Below, piece after piece: positions 1 through 12,335 of a stretch of DNA of 64,000 bases. The stretch's first letter is position 1, and every line of letters starts with the position of its first letter. The notes below the pieces were generated by a model, which searched no databases, was not told where the DNA came from, and saw only the letters and a program-made list of their open reading frames with translations. The stretch covers positions 2,542,001 through 2,606,000 of the forward strand of contig NC_046675.1 in the NCBI RefSeq assembly GCF_003369915.1. Reading direction: 5' to 3'. The DNA comes from Drosophila miranda. Lineage: Eukaryota > Arthropoda > Insecta > Diptera > Drosophilidae. A program made the translations under genes and the position numbers.

Positions 1-3000
1 TTTTTAGAAGCAGTTTGAGTGGAAATGAATTGTATTCCGAAAACAAACTGCAACTTTCTCAACGTTTCATTTTTAACATTCATTTAACAATCCTAAATTT
101 GGCAGCAATTCAAGCCACTGTAAAGGACTAACGCACAGCACTGTACACTCCCACACACACACTCTGGCAGCACAAGAACACACACACACACACAAACAGG
201 GAAACCATTATCGGCACAATGTTGGAGGATTGTTGTACTCCTACGAGTATGCGGGTCCGTTCTATTATAACATTTCGAATCTTGTTACAGCATTGACACA
301 GTGTGCAGTCGTCCTTTCCTTTTCTCTCTTTTCGCCTTTCTCTCTTTTCTCTGTTGTTCTTTTTTTTGTGTGCAAATTTACGTGTTTGTATGTATGTGTG
401 CTGTATGTTGTATGTGTATGTATATGGGCTACTATGCTAAAAGTTTGTTTCCCCATAGAGAATGGCCACACCCCCCCCTCGAGCATCACCACCAGCATCT
501 CCATTCCATCCCGTCCCATCGCACCCAATCTCTCATCCCAACGCAAAGACGCCAGCAGCAACTTGTTTGTGTTCCTGTGTGTGTGTGTGTGTGAGTAAGG
601 GTGTGTGTACGTGTGTGAGTGTGAAGGGGGGCTGGTGAAAGGGGGGTATTCTTGGTAAAGTTTTTGGCTTTCTTTTATTTTCTTTTTCTGTTATTTAATT
701 GTTTTTGTATTGTTGTTCTTGTTGTTGCGTCTCGTGTTTGACTTCTGAGTTGTCGTTGTAGTTGTCATCGTTCCTCCGTAGTCGTTATGGCCTTACATAG
801 AGGGTATTATGACTTTGAGCAGGTGTTTGCAAAGCAGAAAAGCAAGCATTTTCGACCGCATATAAATTGAAAAGGGAAATTCCCCATAGCCGAACAGCTG
901 CCATAGATACTATATGTTTTTGGACTGCAATAGCTATAGGAATTATTTTTCTTTTATGCTAATAAAGAATAAGATTGTCCGACTGCAGGATTGGGTTTAT
1001 TCTTATCACAATGAAGCTCTGAGCAGGCTTGTCTATTCGCTTCTATATATGTAGTTCCGAACCACTAATATCCTATCCATAGCCTTAGAAGAAACTGCTT
1101 AGGGAAACTGCTATTTTAGATATAATTCAACCAACCGATAATAATCGAATCTCCATATAATACCGCATATTCGAACGATGGATTGAAAAATACTTCTAGT
1201 AAGAGTAAAACTACAAAATTTTACAAATGGCAGATTGCTCTATACGAGTTTTTACAGGCCAAGTTTAGACAAAATCAAATCACTCTCGAATCATAAACAT
1301 ATTTTTGTGTTTGTAATGTAAGATATTTCCTAATTGCTAAATGTATCTAGACCAAAAAACTCTCATTGAAACGATGGATCTACTAGGGTATCAAAAGCTT
1401 CTATCCCCAAAGGGTAGCAGCTTTCTTTTGTTGTTTCTGTTGTTGCCACTTGTCGTGGCAACTTCGCTGGCTGTTCGTGTATTTGATAACTTTCGTTTTA
1501 ACTGTCAATGAAGGCAATTGAAAGTTGCCAGATTGTTGCAAGCTCTCCAACCACCGTTAGAGTCCAGAGCTCGACACGACTTTAAATGGAACTTTTTTCG
1601 GGCAAAGCTTTAAGAGAGAGTTTCGAGGGAGGGGTAGGGGGCGGGGCTGTGGGCAAAAGGATTATCCGCAGCATCCCCACCCCACCCATCCACTAGATGG
1701 TAGTAAAACACTCACACACACACACACACTTGCATACAAAGTGGAAACAGAAAACACACACACACACTTATACACACATATTTGTCAAACGTAAAACTAT
1801 GTTGGGGATGTCGCTCTGGCAGCCAGCTGGGTGGCCACCCAGTAGCGAGCGCCACCCACCTCCTCCAACATTGTAGATGTGTATGTATTTATATGTACGC
1901 AGAGTCACATAATCTCCAAGCACACACACACACACTCGCAGAGAGAGAGAGAGAGAGAGTCGGAGGGAGGGAGGGAGCGAGATGGATGGACAAAAACACA
2001 GTTAGCAATTTACTGTATTTCTATTATGTATGAATTTTTTCGCGTGTGTGTGCCAGCAGGCAGCATTACATCTTCTATGTAGCATGTTTTTTAATACTCT
2101 TATTTTGGTCGTGTCCTTCCAGTGGCAAAAATGGCAGCCCAGAGTCCTTAATGCTGTGCATTATACAGTTATACACACGAATACACCGAAAAGAGAAAAA
2201 CTTTCAGCTTCAAGAATTTGCTTGCAATTTTAGGACTTTGTTGGCAGTTTTTTGTTGTTGTTTTTTTTTTTAAACTATTTTCAAAAATCAATGTGCGAGT
2301 AACGGTTTACTAGATTTTCTCCATGTTTCACAGCACTTTTCATCCTTGATTTCTTTCTTTCATTCTTTTCACACGACGCTACCTTTTGTTGTTTGAAAAT
2401 TATTGAAATATCATTTATTGTATGTTATCTGTGTGGATATATACACGCGTTTATTTATTTATACCTATGTATACGCATAGAATTTTTGAACGTTAAAAGT
2501 TTAGTCAGCTTTGCTTCTTGTTTTGCCGTTGCTTTCCTGCTCTATCTTGTCTATTTGTGTGTTTTTTTTTTGGTTTATTTTTTGTAGTGTAGAAAAAATT
2601 AAAAACGCGCCGTTGGTATAAAAATGTTTTTAGCTAATGCGATTTTAACGTTTTGCATGCGAACCAACAACTATTTTGGCCAAGTGCGCGCTGCCAAAGC
2701 AGAAGCTCTCTGAACCAACCGAACGGCCGACGCGACGAATGCCGATGGATGCTATATATTTGAATATACGGATATACATATGTTTGCTGGCGCAGCGCGC
2801 AAAGATAACGGCTGCTCCGAGAGATGCTACGGGGAGATACAAATTGTTGTTTGGATGCTGGCGTCTGCGCAATAATCCCACCAGCCAGCATTGCCAGATG
2901 CGTCCCGACTCGTCTCGCTTCGGCCGTTTGACACTCACAGCGAGCAAACGCTGCGCGCGCGATTCAAATCGGACAGCGCTCGGAAGGGGGTGCGAGTAGT

Positions 3001-3579
3001 AATTAGAATTTATGACTTAACTGGAAGCGGGAAATCATAAATAGACTAGCAGCATTGATCACGTGAACCAGCACTCTCGTGTTCAGGCAAGCGGATGCGC
3101 AGGCAAAGCGGATAGGGTACACACGTTTCACTTGTGGGATGGGAGGGGCCGCAGGCAGACGACGCCGGGTCTTGATGATAACGACCACTATTGAAAACAA
3201 CAGTTTTCGAAAAACAAAATAATACAGTAAGAGCCCGCTAAGACATAAATATGTGACATGATGGGCTGGGAAAAATGTTCAAGTGCAAACAGATCAGAGT
3301 AGGTTCTATACGGTACCTGCCCTTTGATTTTAGTTAAAAAGGTATCCATTCAGAAGGTAAAGGCTTGAATAGTAAATTCGGATCTCTTATCTCTGATTCT
3401 TCTGGAAATTCCACGAGCAGGCACTACTGTTCACTGTACTCAAAACTCAACCGCACTACAGGCAAGACAGCGGCAACGATCGCCGCTGAATTTTTCCTTT
3501 ATCAGGTCAGGCTGGCGGCATTGATGACTTCTTACGAAATCGACCATCTCACAATGAGTAGATGATGCCCGAGAGGTTC
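1..3579. other. Non-coding, microsatellite-rich stretch
   Basis: No open frame here looks like a gene. Short frames are low-complexity translations of pyrimidine or CA/GT runs. Simple repeats include CA at about 150-194, GT at about 576-593, CA at 1711-1729 and 1753-1769. The stretch at about 2880-3000 is locally GC-rich and could be a promoter or 5' UTR of an unseen neighbour, but no core-promoter motif or splice structure decides this. It may be intron or UTR of a gene lying to the left. Confidence 0.5.
1921..1959. repeat. Compound CA/GA microsatellite
   Basis: A CA run (1921-1935) is followed at once by a pure GA run (about 1938-1959). Such dinucleotide tracts are common in Drosophila non-coding DNA. 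GA tracts can bind GAGA factor, but nothing here shows that this one does. Confidence 0.9.
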
Positions 3580-3617
3580 TATAAATATCGCAGGTCTCGT
3601 GCCAGACGCCATCAGTG
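3580..3617 (+). promoter_or_regulatory. TATA-box and initiator of the alkaline phosphatase gene
   Basis: TATAAATA at 3580-3587 is followed by a TCAGT initiator-like match at 3612-3616. The spacing (about 34 bp from the first T of TATA to the initiator A) is close to the usual -31, and the predicted start lies about 50 bp upstream of the first ATG. It is one of the few clear TATA promoters in the window, which suits a tissue-restricted digestive or epithelial enzyme. Confidence 0.6.
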
Positions 3618-3664
3618 GCACGGAAAACGTGAACCGAAACGCATTGACAGTATTGACAGCAGCT

Positions 3665-5368
3665 ATGATGAGGCTGCAGATCGTCCCAATCCTTTTCTGG
3701 CTGAGTGCGCTGGTCAGCGGTCGAGGTAAGTGAGCTCAAAGTCTGTGAAGTGAATCTTGAGGGCGATCTAACGCAACTGTACCTCCGCAACTAGTGCTGG
3801 ACACTCGGGAAACAGAGCGACGCATGCACCCGCTCTTCTCGGCGGGATCAGCAGCTGGCAGTCGACTCAAGCGAGCCATGCCCATGATCGTGTTTGACCC
3901 CCTGAAGGCGGAGGAGCAGTACGCCGAGTACTGGCAGGGACTGGCGCATCAAACCCTCGACCAGCAGCTGGAGAGCAAGCTGCGGCTGAACACCCAGCTG
4001 GCCAAGAATGTGATGCTATTTTTGGGCGACGGCATGTCCATACCCACCCTTACGGCGGGACGCGTCTACTTGGGCGGCGAGGAGAAGCAGTTCTCCTTCG
4101 AGCAGTTCCCCTATGTGGGCCTGAGCAAGACCTACTGCGCCAACATGCAGGTGGCGGACTCCGCCTGCACGGCCACCGCCTACCTCGGCGGAGTGAAGGC
4201 CAACTACGGCACGGTGGGCGTGAGTGCGGCCGTACAGGTGAAGGACTGCCTGGCCCAGGCTCAGCCGGCGCACCATGTGGCCTCCATTGCCGCGTGGGCC
4301 CAGCAACAGGGCATGGCCACGGGTCTGATCACCACCACTTCGGTCACGCACGCCTCCCCCGCGGGCATATACGCCCACACGGCCAATCGCAACTGGGAGA
4401 ACGATGCAGAGGTCATAGCGGACAACGGGGATCCCAGCCTCTGTCCGGACATTGCCGCCCAGCTGGTGAACAGTCCGGTCGGCCAGAAACTGAATGTGAT
4501 CCTGGGCGGAGGGCGCCAGAACTTCCTGCCCAAGACCGTCAGGGATGTGAGTGGTGCCCCGGGCCGACGACTCGACGGACGCAATCTCATCGAGGAGTGG
4601 CAGCGCCAGCACACCAACAGCGCCCACTACGTCCAGACGCGACGCGAACTGCTCGGCCTCTCCAATCACACCTCTCGGGTGCTCGGCTTGTTTGCGCCCT
4701 ACCACATGCCCTACCACCTGGACGCCGATGCCGAGGAGCATCCCACGCTGGAGGAGATGGTGCAGGTGGCCATGGACATACTGGAGCGGCAGAGTGCCGG
4801 ACGGGGCTACTTTCTGTTCGTGGAGGGCGGGCGCATCGATCATGGACACCACGACACCCTGGCCCTGCGCGCCATCGACGAAACGGCCGAGTTCGACAAG
4901 TCCGTGCGATGGGCTCGCACCCACAGCAGCACCGATGACACCCTGATCGTGGTCACATCGGATCACTCGCACACCATGTCGCTGGCGGGCTATTCCAGCC
5001 GCAAGAACGACATCTTCGGGATCAACAACGGCCAGCTGGCGGCAGACGATCTGCCGTATGCAACGCTCAGCTATGCCAATGGGCCCGGCTACAACTCCAA
5101 CTACCTGCGGGAGGGGGGAGCCGTGAAGCGGAAGAACCTGCGGGCGATCAACATGAAGAACAAGGACTTTATGTTCCCCAGCACGGTGCCGCTGGAGTCG
5201 GAGACTCATGGCGGCGATGATGTGGCCGTCTTTGCCAGCGGACCCTATGCCCAGCTCTTCACTGGCGTCTTTGAGCAGCACTTTATCCCCCATGCAATGG
5301 GCTATGCCTCCTGTCTGACCGAGCGCAATATGTGCCTGGATGGGGGCATGGCGCGGAGACCGCGTTAA
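3665..5368 (+). CDS. Alkaline phosphatase, secreted type
   Basis: Hydrolyses phosphate monoesters outside the cell. Two exons, 3665-3725 and 3795-5368, joined by a 69-bp GT-AG intron, give 544 residues. The start ATG ATG at 3665 opens a hydrophobic signal peptide of about 20 residues that ends near the splice junction. Family landmarks are in order: LGDGM with metal ligand Asp99; VADSACTAT with nucleophile Ser143; EGGRIDHGHH (Glu364 and histidine ligands); TSDHSHT (Asp410, His411); and ETHGGDD (His492). Length is normal for an insect enzyme. Most animal alkaline phosphatases end in a hydrophobic GPI-attachment tail; this one ends in a polar, basic tail (MARRPR), so it is probably secreted and not anchored. 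Several paralogues exist in Drosophila and I cannot say which orthologue this is. The J-protein gene follows 268 bp downstream on the same strand. Confidence 0.95.
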
Positions 5369-5636
5369 GTCGGGACTCTAAGGAAATACGGTATTATTCT
5401 CAAAATAAGAGCATTCTCTAGGCTAATTAATAATTTAAGGGGAGGGATACTTAAATATACACTACATATTTGAAAACTGAACTGAAAATGGAACAATCTA
5501 AACACTAGGAGATTATTATACATATATCGGTTACTTTCTTGTCGAGGTTCATAACGACTCAAGGACCAGGAGATCTTTAAAAAAAAGTAACGTAAAATTC
5601 TTAAATTTTGTATTTTCCATCAGAATATTACGGATA

Positions 5637-6555
5637 ATGTTCCGCTTGGTTCTTGTTAATGCCCGTGCTCTCCTTGGAGGACAAGAAAAAGGTAGAAAAT
5701 GCTGCCCCCTGGTGGGGGTGGATCGCCTCTACGCTAGATATCAGTTTAAAAGGCCGAAACCCTTCTACTATCCCGATCGCAAGAAGGAGGCCGAGCGCAA
5801 GGCTGAAGCAGCAACCAAGCAAATAGTTGAGATGGAGAACAGCGGACTGCGGCCAAAGAACTTCTGTTACAAGGTCCTGGGCGTCAGCAAGTACGCAACC
5901 ATCGAAGAAATCCGAGACGCCTACCTGGTACTGGCCAAGCGCTACTATCCAGATGCAACGCGATCTAAGAGGGCTCTCAACCAATTCCAGGAGATCTCCA
6001 ACTCTTATCATATTCTTACTAATGCAAACAAAAAACTGGAATATGACCATCGCAAAAACGTGGCGATTGAAAAGACCTGGTCGAGGCCTCCGAAGAAATT
6101 ACGGCAGAAGTGGCATGAAACTAAACAACTTCAATCGAAGATATCCGCCAACGAAGGTGAGATGTTGTTGTATCCTTTTGTCCTTGACTTCATAATGATC
6201 TCCCATCCCACATGTAGAAGAGGCCACCCTTGGCTGCAATAAACTCTTCGAACTGTGGTACTTAAGGAAGTGTGAAAAGTGCGGGGGCACGTCCCCGTTG
6301 TTGTCAGATCGCGATGTCGAGAAGGAGCCATGCCACCGCTGCCATGGCACAGGAAAGGTGTTCACTCAGTCATGCGGAACCCATGCGGACATACTGTCAG
6401 ACGTCGAGATGGTGGTTATAAAAAGTAAGGGTATACGCAGGAATGGAGTGGGCAAACGTATTGACACAGTGAAGGTTTTCGTTCCCCATAAACTGTCTGC
6501 GGAGCAGCGTCTTCTGATTCTGGCATTGACCAAAACAGAGGACCCCATCTTTTGA
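5637..6555 (+). CDS. Degenerate J-domain (DnaJ-like) protein
   Basis: Two exons, 5637-6156 and 6218-6555, with a 61-bp phase-1 intron, encode 285 residues. Residues about 76-140 are a J domain (YKVLGVSKYATIEEIRDAY, then KKLEYDH), but the invariant HPD loop reads YPD (Tyr104-Pro105-Asp106). The second half carries only two CxxCxG-type motifs (CEKCGG and CHRCHGTGK), a remnant of the four-repeat DnaJ zinc finger, then a short C-terminal segment. The basic, hydrophobic start (MFRLVLVNARALL) could be a mitochondrial presequence. Known of the family: the HPD histidine is needed to stimulate Hsp70 ATPase. I infer a non-canonical J-protein, probably related to mitochondrial DnaJA3/Mdj1-type proteins. 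I do not recognise the exact orthologue. Confidence 0.85.
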
Positions 6556-6680
6556 GGTAAGACGGTAGCAGCGGAAGCCAGAGAGAACAGCGTGGGACCC
6601 AAGGAAGAAGGCCATGGCAGTGGTCGGGGTCCCAGGCCGCTTTTCCCGGGAAATATAGCATGAAAAATGCTCTCAGAAGG

Positions 6681-6686
6681 AATAAA
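6681..6686 (+). terminator. Polyadenylation signal AATAAA
   Basis: AATAAA lies 126 bp after the stop codon of the J-domain gene, the likely end of its transcript. Confidence 0.6.
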
Positions 6687-6689
6687 CAA

Positions 6690-8407
6690 TTCGTTATCTA
6701 TATTGGGATCGAGAAAGTTTGTTGGCGCCATGGTCGGTGTAATGTAGCTGTCTGGCAGCCTGGTTTGGTATCACAGCTGTCTGGCAGCCTTGCTTGGCAT
6801 CGCGGATTTATTTTGTTCTCACCTACGGCCACACTACCAGCAAAACACAAACAAAATAGGTATTTTTTCTGCTACCAAAAAAAGTGTTAAAAAACAGGCT
6901 CCAGGTATTCAGATATTTAATGGAAATTTGCTAAATAAAGTGAGTAAAGTACACCCATTGACTGGGCGAAAATATAACTCATGAAATGTGCGCAGTTGGG
7001 GCCAGAGTTGGAGCGGTGTGCGTGTCCGTGTGTCAGCAACCAGTTTTGACCTGCGCTCCAGAGAGATAATTCGCTTGTGTGTGTGTGCATTTGTGTGTGT
7101 ATATATGTAATAAAAACAATAACAATTTACTCGCTATGCAAAACATCCAAAAAGTTGGATCATTTGGCACCCGCCATCGTCATCGCGTTGCGTTCCTTAC
7201 CAACACTTTTGCTTGGGGGGATTACGTTGTCCGACCGCTGGCTAGCATCATCATTTCAGGGCTCGCAGCTTGATTTATTAATAATTATTGTCTATGGGTA
7301 CATTTGTATGTATTGGGGGTACGGCACTGTAGTGCTCCCCGTTTGGGTAAGGAACGTCATTCACCTTGACTTGTGCGCTGTGCCAGGTGGAGCGTTGCGT
7401 CTGTCCAAAAGTCATTCCCCGCTCAATGCTGATTTCTGCTGCGCTTCATTTCACATGGGGCACTCCAAAACACTCAGTCATCCAGGCAGGGTACCATGGA
7501 GCATGTGCTCCATCGTATAACACGTCGACAAGACAATTTAGTGGCTATCGATGGGGATGGCTTATCAGCTGCCACAAAAGATCCGGGCGATAAGCAGGCC
7601 GAGCCACTGACTGCCATTTGGACATTATGGCCGACAATGTGTCTCAAAGAATCAGATATACACTAGACGAACGTGGGCAAATATTTGCGATCTTTATGAC
7701 TAATTCTTAGGATATTGAGATCGTGCCAAAATTTGAGAGGTTGCTCTTGTCGCTCTTCAGATAATTTTGTGTTGGTTTAATTAAACAAAGCAATTTTCGT
7801 GCAGAAGCAGAGCCCCCCCGTTGGTGCAAGACCTTTAAACCTGATTAATCGTCAATTTTGATACAAAGGTAAACCGATGTACATATGCACCGATTCTTGC
7901 TTAGTTGTATATTTTCTATTATTAATTGCTGCTCGCCAGCGATCAAAGTTTTCTCGCCCGCTCGCTCTCTCACTTGCTCGGCGATCGGCGCTCGGTGCCT
8001 GGCCTGCCTGCCCTCTCTTTGCCAATTTTGCTTTGGATTCGGTTTAGTTATTGCTTTTGCCTTGTGCCGTGCAGTTTGTGCAACATCTTCGGGGGTTCAC
8101 TGTTGTCTCTAGGTAAATGGATTACAAGATCTTCAGATCTTTTGCTTAACGCTTTTACTCCACGCTTCGATTCGCTCTCGCTCCCCGTCTAGCACTTTCG
8201 ATTGAACTCTGTTTCGACTGGGAAAAGTCCCAGACACTTGGTTAATTGTTTTGTAGTCGGATTCGCGGATTCCGATCAGCTTTAGCATACATTTCCGTTT
8301 ATATTTGATATATATAAATATATATACAACAATATCAGACGACTCCTATGGGGTATACGATCGATTACGTTCGTTTTTGTTCGCTAAAGCCTACTAAAGC
8401 CTATTTA
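6690..8407. other. Intergenic region between the J-protein gene and Wsck
   Basis: No convincing coding exon. The stretch holds the 29-bp tandem repeat, AT-rich DNA and, at its right end, the presumptive 3' UTR of Wsck (minus strand). Sequence near 6800-7110 resembles a 5' UTR but ends in no recognisable start codon or donor, so I do not call a gene. Confidence 0.5.
6746..6804. repeat. Two-copy 29-bp tandem repeat
   Basis: The block AGCTGTCTGGCAGCC occurs at 6746-6760 and again at 6775-6789, followed in both by similar sequence (TGGTTTGGTATC and TTGCTTGGCATC). It looks like a small local duplication in intergenic DNA. Confidence 0.8.
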
Positions 8408-10875
8408 CTATTTGGCCTCCAGATGCGGCAGATGTAGGGGCAGTGGATCTAGTGCTGCACCCGCTGTGGCTGCTGCACGATCGAAGCAGAGAGCATGACG
8501 CGGTGAGGTCATTAGTTGACGCACTCCGAAGGCCACATCTTCGAAGCTAATGCGCTCGCTGGGCTCCAGCTGCCAGCAGTTGAGCAGCAGCTGGTAGAGA
8601 TCCCCGTAAACGTAGGCGGGCTGGGCCGGACGCACTGCCGCCCGTATGGCGTCCAAAAGCTGCTGACTGTTGGCCACCATATTCGCATATGGCGTGCCGC
8701 CCAGAGCGCAGCATTCCCAGGCGACGCAGGCCAGGGCCCACACATCCGACTTGATCGAATGGTGCTGATGATGGCGCAGGACCTCCGGGGCCAGCCAGCG
8801 GCTCTGGTCCAGCTGCTCGCAGCTGTTGTGGATGTAGTGAAGCGGTCCGAAGACGCAGAGTTTCACCTTGGACTCGGCGTTGATGTAGACGCTGTGCGAG
8901 CAGAGCTGGCGATGCACGACCCGGCAGCTGGCGAGGTACGACATGGCAGTGGCCATCTCATAGATCCACTGTAGAACCAGCTGCTCGGAGAGGGAGGTCA
9001 ATCGCGGTGACGCCGGCGCCGTCTGACGACTCTCGAGGAGTCGTCTCTTGAGACTCACGCGCTGCAGCTCGAAGACCAGATAGAACCAGTCGGGACTGGC
9101 CGATATGCCATAGAAGTTGAGCAGATGCTGATGCCGCTCCAGCTGGGAAAGCTGCCGCAACTCCCTCAGTAGCTGGGCCTGGGCAATGCCATTCAGTTCA
9201 TCCAATGACAGGATATGTAGGGCGCAGTCCTTGGCGGTATCGTTCGAAGCAAACTTTCCCGAGATGATCTCTCCGAAGCGGCCCTCGCCAATCACATCGT
9301 TGACATTCAGGCGAAGGGCATTGCGCGGCAGACGATCGAATCCGTCGACCAGCTGCTGGAGCTGCTGCTTAAAGGTCTCCAGCGAAGGTGGGGTGGTCAG
9401 CTCCTCTTCCACCAGGTAGCCATTGTTCTCGCGCTCAATGATCGGCGTCTGCAGGGTCATCTCGTGGCCATTTCGTCCTCCTATCCTCCGACCGCTGCAG
9501 GTTTTGTAGCGCAGATAGAAGTAAGCGATCAGGCTGAGCAGCAGACAGCTGCCGAAGACCACGCAGGTGACGGCCAGGGCCACCACCGACGACTGACCCT
9601 TCTCGAAGGTGGCATAGCTGAAGTCGTCCATTGAAGTGGTGTGCTGTCCGTGAGTGCTTCGCGTGTACAGAGTTTTGGTCACGCCATCCAATTCGCTCAC
9701 CTAAAGATCACAAAAGAAGGCTAGAAACGAAGAAGGTAGCAGCTCCGTGGAGGAATACTCACCACTCCCAGGCTCACGTGCACATGGGCGGCGGGCTGCT
9801 CGAGCGGGGCATTACGGTACCGTCCATAGAGCTTGCCGTCGCCCACCACAAACTGGCGGGTGCGATTGTCCTCCGGCCTATCGTAGTCCAGCTCGGCCGC
9901 AATGTAGTAGGGCGTTCCATCCTGCTGTGCCTGCTGCCAGCTGCCCAGCAGCTGCTCATCGAATGGCTGGCTGAGGGCATCGTCCACGTACTCCACGATG
10001 ATGAGGAGCTTGCTCACAGGCCCATTGTCGTTGCGGACGGGGGCCAGTTCCACGGTCAGGGTTCGATCTGCGCGCGTCAGAATCTTGGGTTGCGGCGGGA
10101 CTGGACTTGGGGAGCCCACCTCAGTGCTGGCCGCCAGGCTGTCATGTCCACATTCCGTCTGTCCCGGCTGCTGTTGCTCCATGCAGATGGCCCGCACCGT
10201 CACGTTGTAGAGCGTGGCCGGATGGAGGTCCGTCAGCTCGAACTGCGACTCTGTGCTCTGCACCATAAACTCTGGCTGGGGGAAGGCGGGCAGTGATGAG
10301 TAGGTCTTGACCACTTGGGCGCGTATCAGGAAGCTGGCTATCTGCTGGGTGGGCATCACAGCCTGGGCTCCGGCCAGGAGCAGCTTGCGCGGCTCATAGG
10401 CATCCCAGGCGACGGTTAGGCTGTTCTCGGTGCGATTGGACACTCGCAAATGGTGGGGCGCTGGCCGTCTCGTCAGCGTGGTGGAGTAGTAGGAGTGGAC
10501 ACCGACGCCTCCGCAGTACTGGGCCTTGTTGGCCAGGCACCGGGTGTTGCATAGCTGCTCGTCCTGCTGATCCTGCGCCTCCAGGGCGTTGGCACAGAAG
10601 CACTTCTCCGCCGCCAGCACGGCATAAAGATGGCCCTGGTGCTCGCAAATCTCGATGCAGGTCTGCGGCGTCTTGGCGTACACCGATTCGTGCAGCAGAT
10701 CCGTGCGGGCCGTGTAGCAGCCGACGTAGTAGTACACAGGCGTCTGCTCTGGCACACAGGATGCTCCGGCCCATAGCCAGAGCATGGCCACGAGGCAGGC
10801 GGCCAGCCGCTGGGCAATCGGAACAGGGCGGTGTCCGCGTCCGCATCCAAATATGAGTCCGAGTCTGAGCTGCAT
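8408..10875 (-). CDS. Wsck: Wsck: WSC-domain receptor pseudokinase
   Basis: Single-pass membrane protein, 801 residues from two exons (10875-9763 and 9700-8408, 62-bp intron). I start at the ATG at 10875 because the frame further upstream has no ATG and this one begins a signal peptide. Order: signal peptide; cysteine-rich WSC domain (about 45-135, starting YYYVGCY); fibronectin-III-like region (about 140-355); one transmembrane helix (about 408-433); then a tyrosine-kinase-like domain (about 500-780). The glycine loop GEGRFG is present, but the ATP-binding lysine is replaced by His533, the catalytic HRD reads HRQ (634-636) and DFG reads VFG (654-656), so it should be catalytically dead. This combination is diagnostic of Drosophila Wsck, a pseudokinase. 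Two stop codons in tandem end the frame. It is transcribed away from atl. Confidence 0.95.
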
Positions 10876-12335
10876 GCTGTCTGAATGGCGAGTGACCCTC
10901 GTGGTGGTTTTCCAGCAGTCGAGGAGCACCCTACTTGATTGAAGCTAATTAAACACTTTTTCGGACCCAATTTAGGCAAATTAAACGCTTATTCTTGTTT
11001 TCCTTTGGCCGCTCAACATTTTTTCAAGCGCTGCTCAGAACTAGCTTCTTCTTCCCGCCGTTCTGTTGTTGGTGGTTTCTCAGCAACCATTTCATTTCCA
11101 GTTGACTAATCGGCTCTGCCGGCGTCGACGCTGGCACAACTGTTGCTGTTACTTTTCAATTTCGTTGTTTACATCGCTGCAAGGGCGGCTGGCAGGTGTG
11201 TGCGACAGAGACAACTGGTGCGGTGGCTTTTGTCTTTTGATCGTACGGTTTAGGCTGATGTAGAGCTGCGCTTGTCGCACACCTGTTTGACAGCCTGGCC
11301 TGAGCCGAACTTGGGCCAAACATGGCATTGCCAGCAATGCTGAATATTTTTTGAAAATGCTGCTTCGCGCCAAAGTCTGGCCAAGAGCCATATACCATCC
11401 ACAATGTCCAATTTAATTAAGTGGCAATGTGTTAATTGTACAGACAGTTGCGTTGGGGCTTTTCGTGGTTGCAACCGACAGCTGCGCTGCCCCAATTGTG
11501 CCCCAACGAGTGCCATGCGGTCAGAGCGCCGGACTCTCTCTTCCACCTCTTGCTCTCACCGATCGTCTCTCTCAATTTCACTGCCCATTGAGTAAGCGCC
11601 GTGACTTGCGTGTTGTTTTTGTGATTTGGTTGACAGTTGTAGTTGTCTTTGTAGTTGTCTCCGATGCTAATTCAATTCAATTAAAGAAAACATATTGTTT
11701 TTTAAGGTGAGAATCGCGTGTGTCTGGCATAATATCCCGATCCCCACATATGGTAGTGGTGCGTGGTACGTGCTCCGTGTCTGTTTTGTTCTTTATTTCC
11801 AATCGCATTCCAAACCACAAGCAACTGCGTATCGAAACAAAGTTGTCGACGTCATCAACGGCGCGGCGCAGCAAATAAAATTAATGTAAATGTGTGATTT
11901 GGTGTGTGTTGTGTGAAGAATGCAGTGTATGCATTTAACCTCTCGCCGAGCCACCAGTTCAAAATAATAGATACAGAAGTAGTTTAGAAGTGTTTCTGCA
12001 CTGCAACTGAACTTTCCCTGAGATCGGGGAACAGCCTCCACTTACATCTGGCTGCGACAGGGCACATAGTTGGGTTTATTTTTGGCTGCCTCTCATAATT
12101 GCAGGCCGCTGCTCCGTGTCTCGCGGCGGTGCCAAAAATGAAACAGACCCCGCCGGAGGGGGAACCGCTGAAGCTTGCGCAATTATGGGTTACAGTTTTT
12201 TTTCCAAATCATTGCTTATTTGTGTTTCCCGTCTGTTATTATAGTTGAAAGCCCAAAAACCCAAATTTTTGAAGCAGAATCAGGAAGTATTTTTACACAA
12301 GAACGCACACTCCGGAAAGATACGACGATATAGCA
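10876..12335. other. Divergent intergenic/5' region of Wsck and atl
   Basis: About 1.46 kb between the Wsck start (minus) and the atl start (plus). It must hold both promoters and 5' UTRs. I see no clear TATA box or exon. The last bases before the atl ATG are purine-rich 5' UTR (12245-12335). Confidence 0.6.

Noticed and set aside
230-598. ORFs of 97-122 codons near the left edge
   Set aside because: Translations of CT- and GT-rich simple sequence; cysteine/valine repeats, no protein-like composition.
4016-5293. 425-codon minus-strand ORF opposite the alkaline phosphatase
   Set aside because: Shadow of strong GC3 codon bias on the coding strand; no family motifs, and the plus strand has all catalytic residues.
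6553-6663. 35 open codons after the TGA of the J-protein gene (possible readthrough)
   Set aside because: Short enough to be chance, no conserved-looking features, and followed closely by the polyadenylation signal. Much weaker than the atl case.
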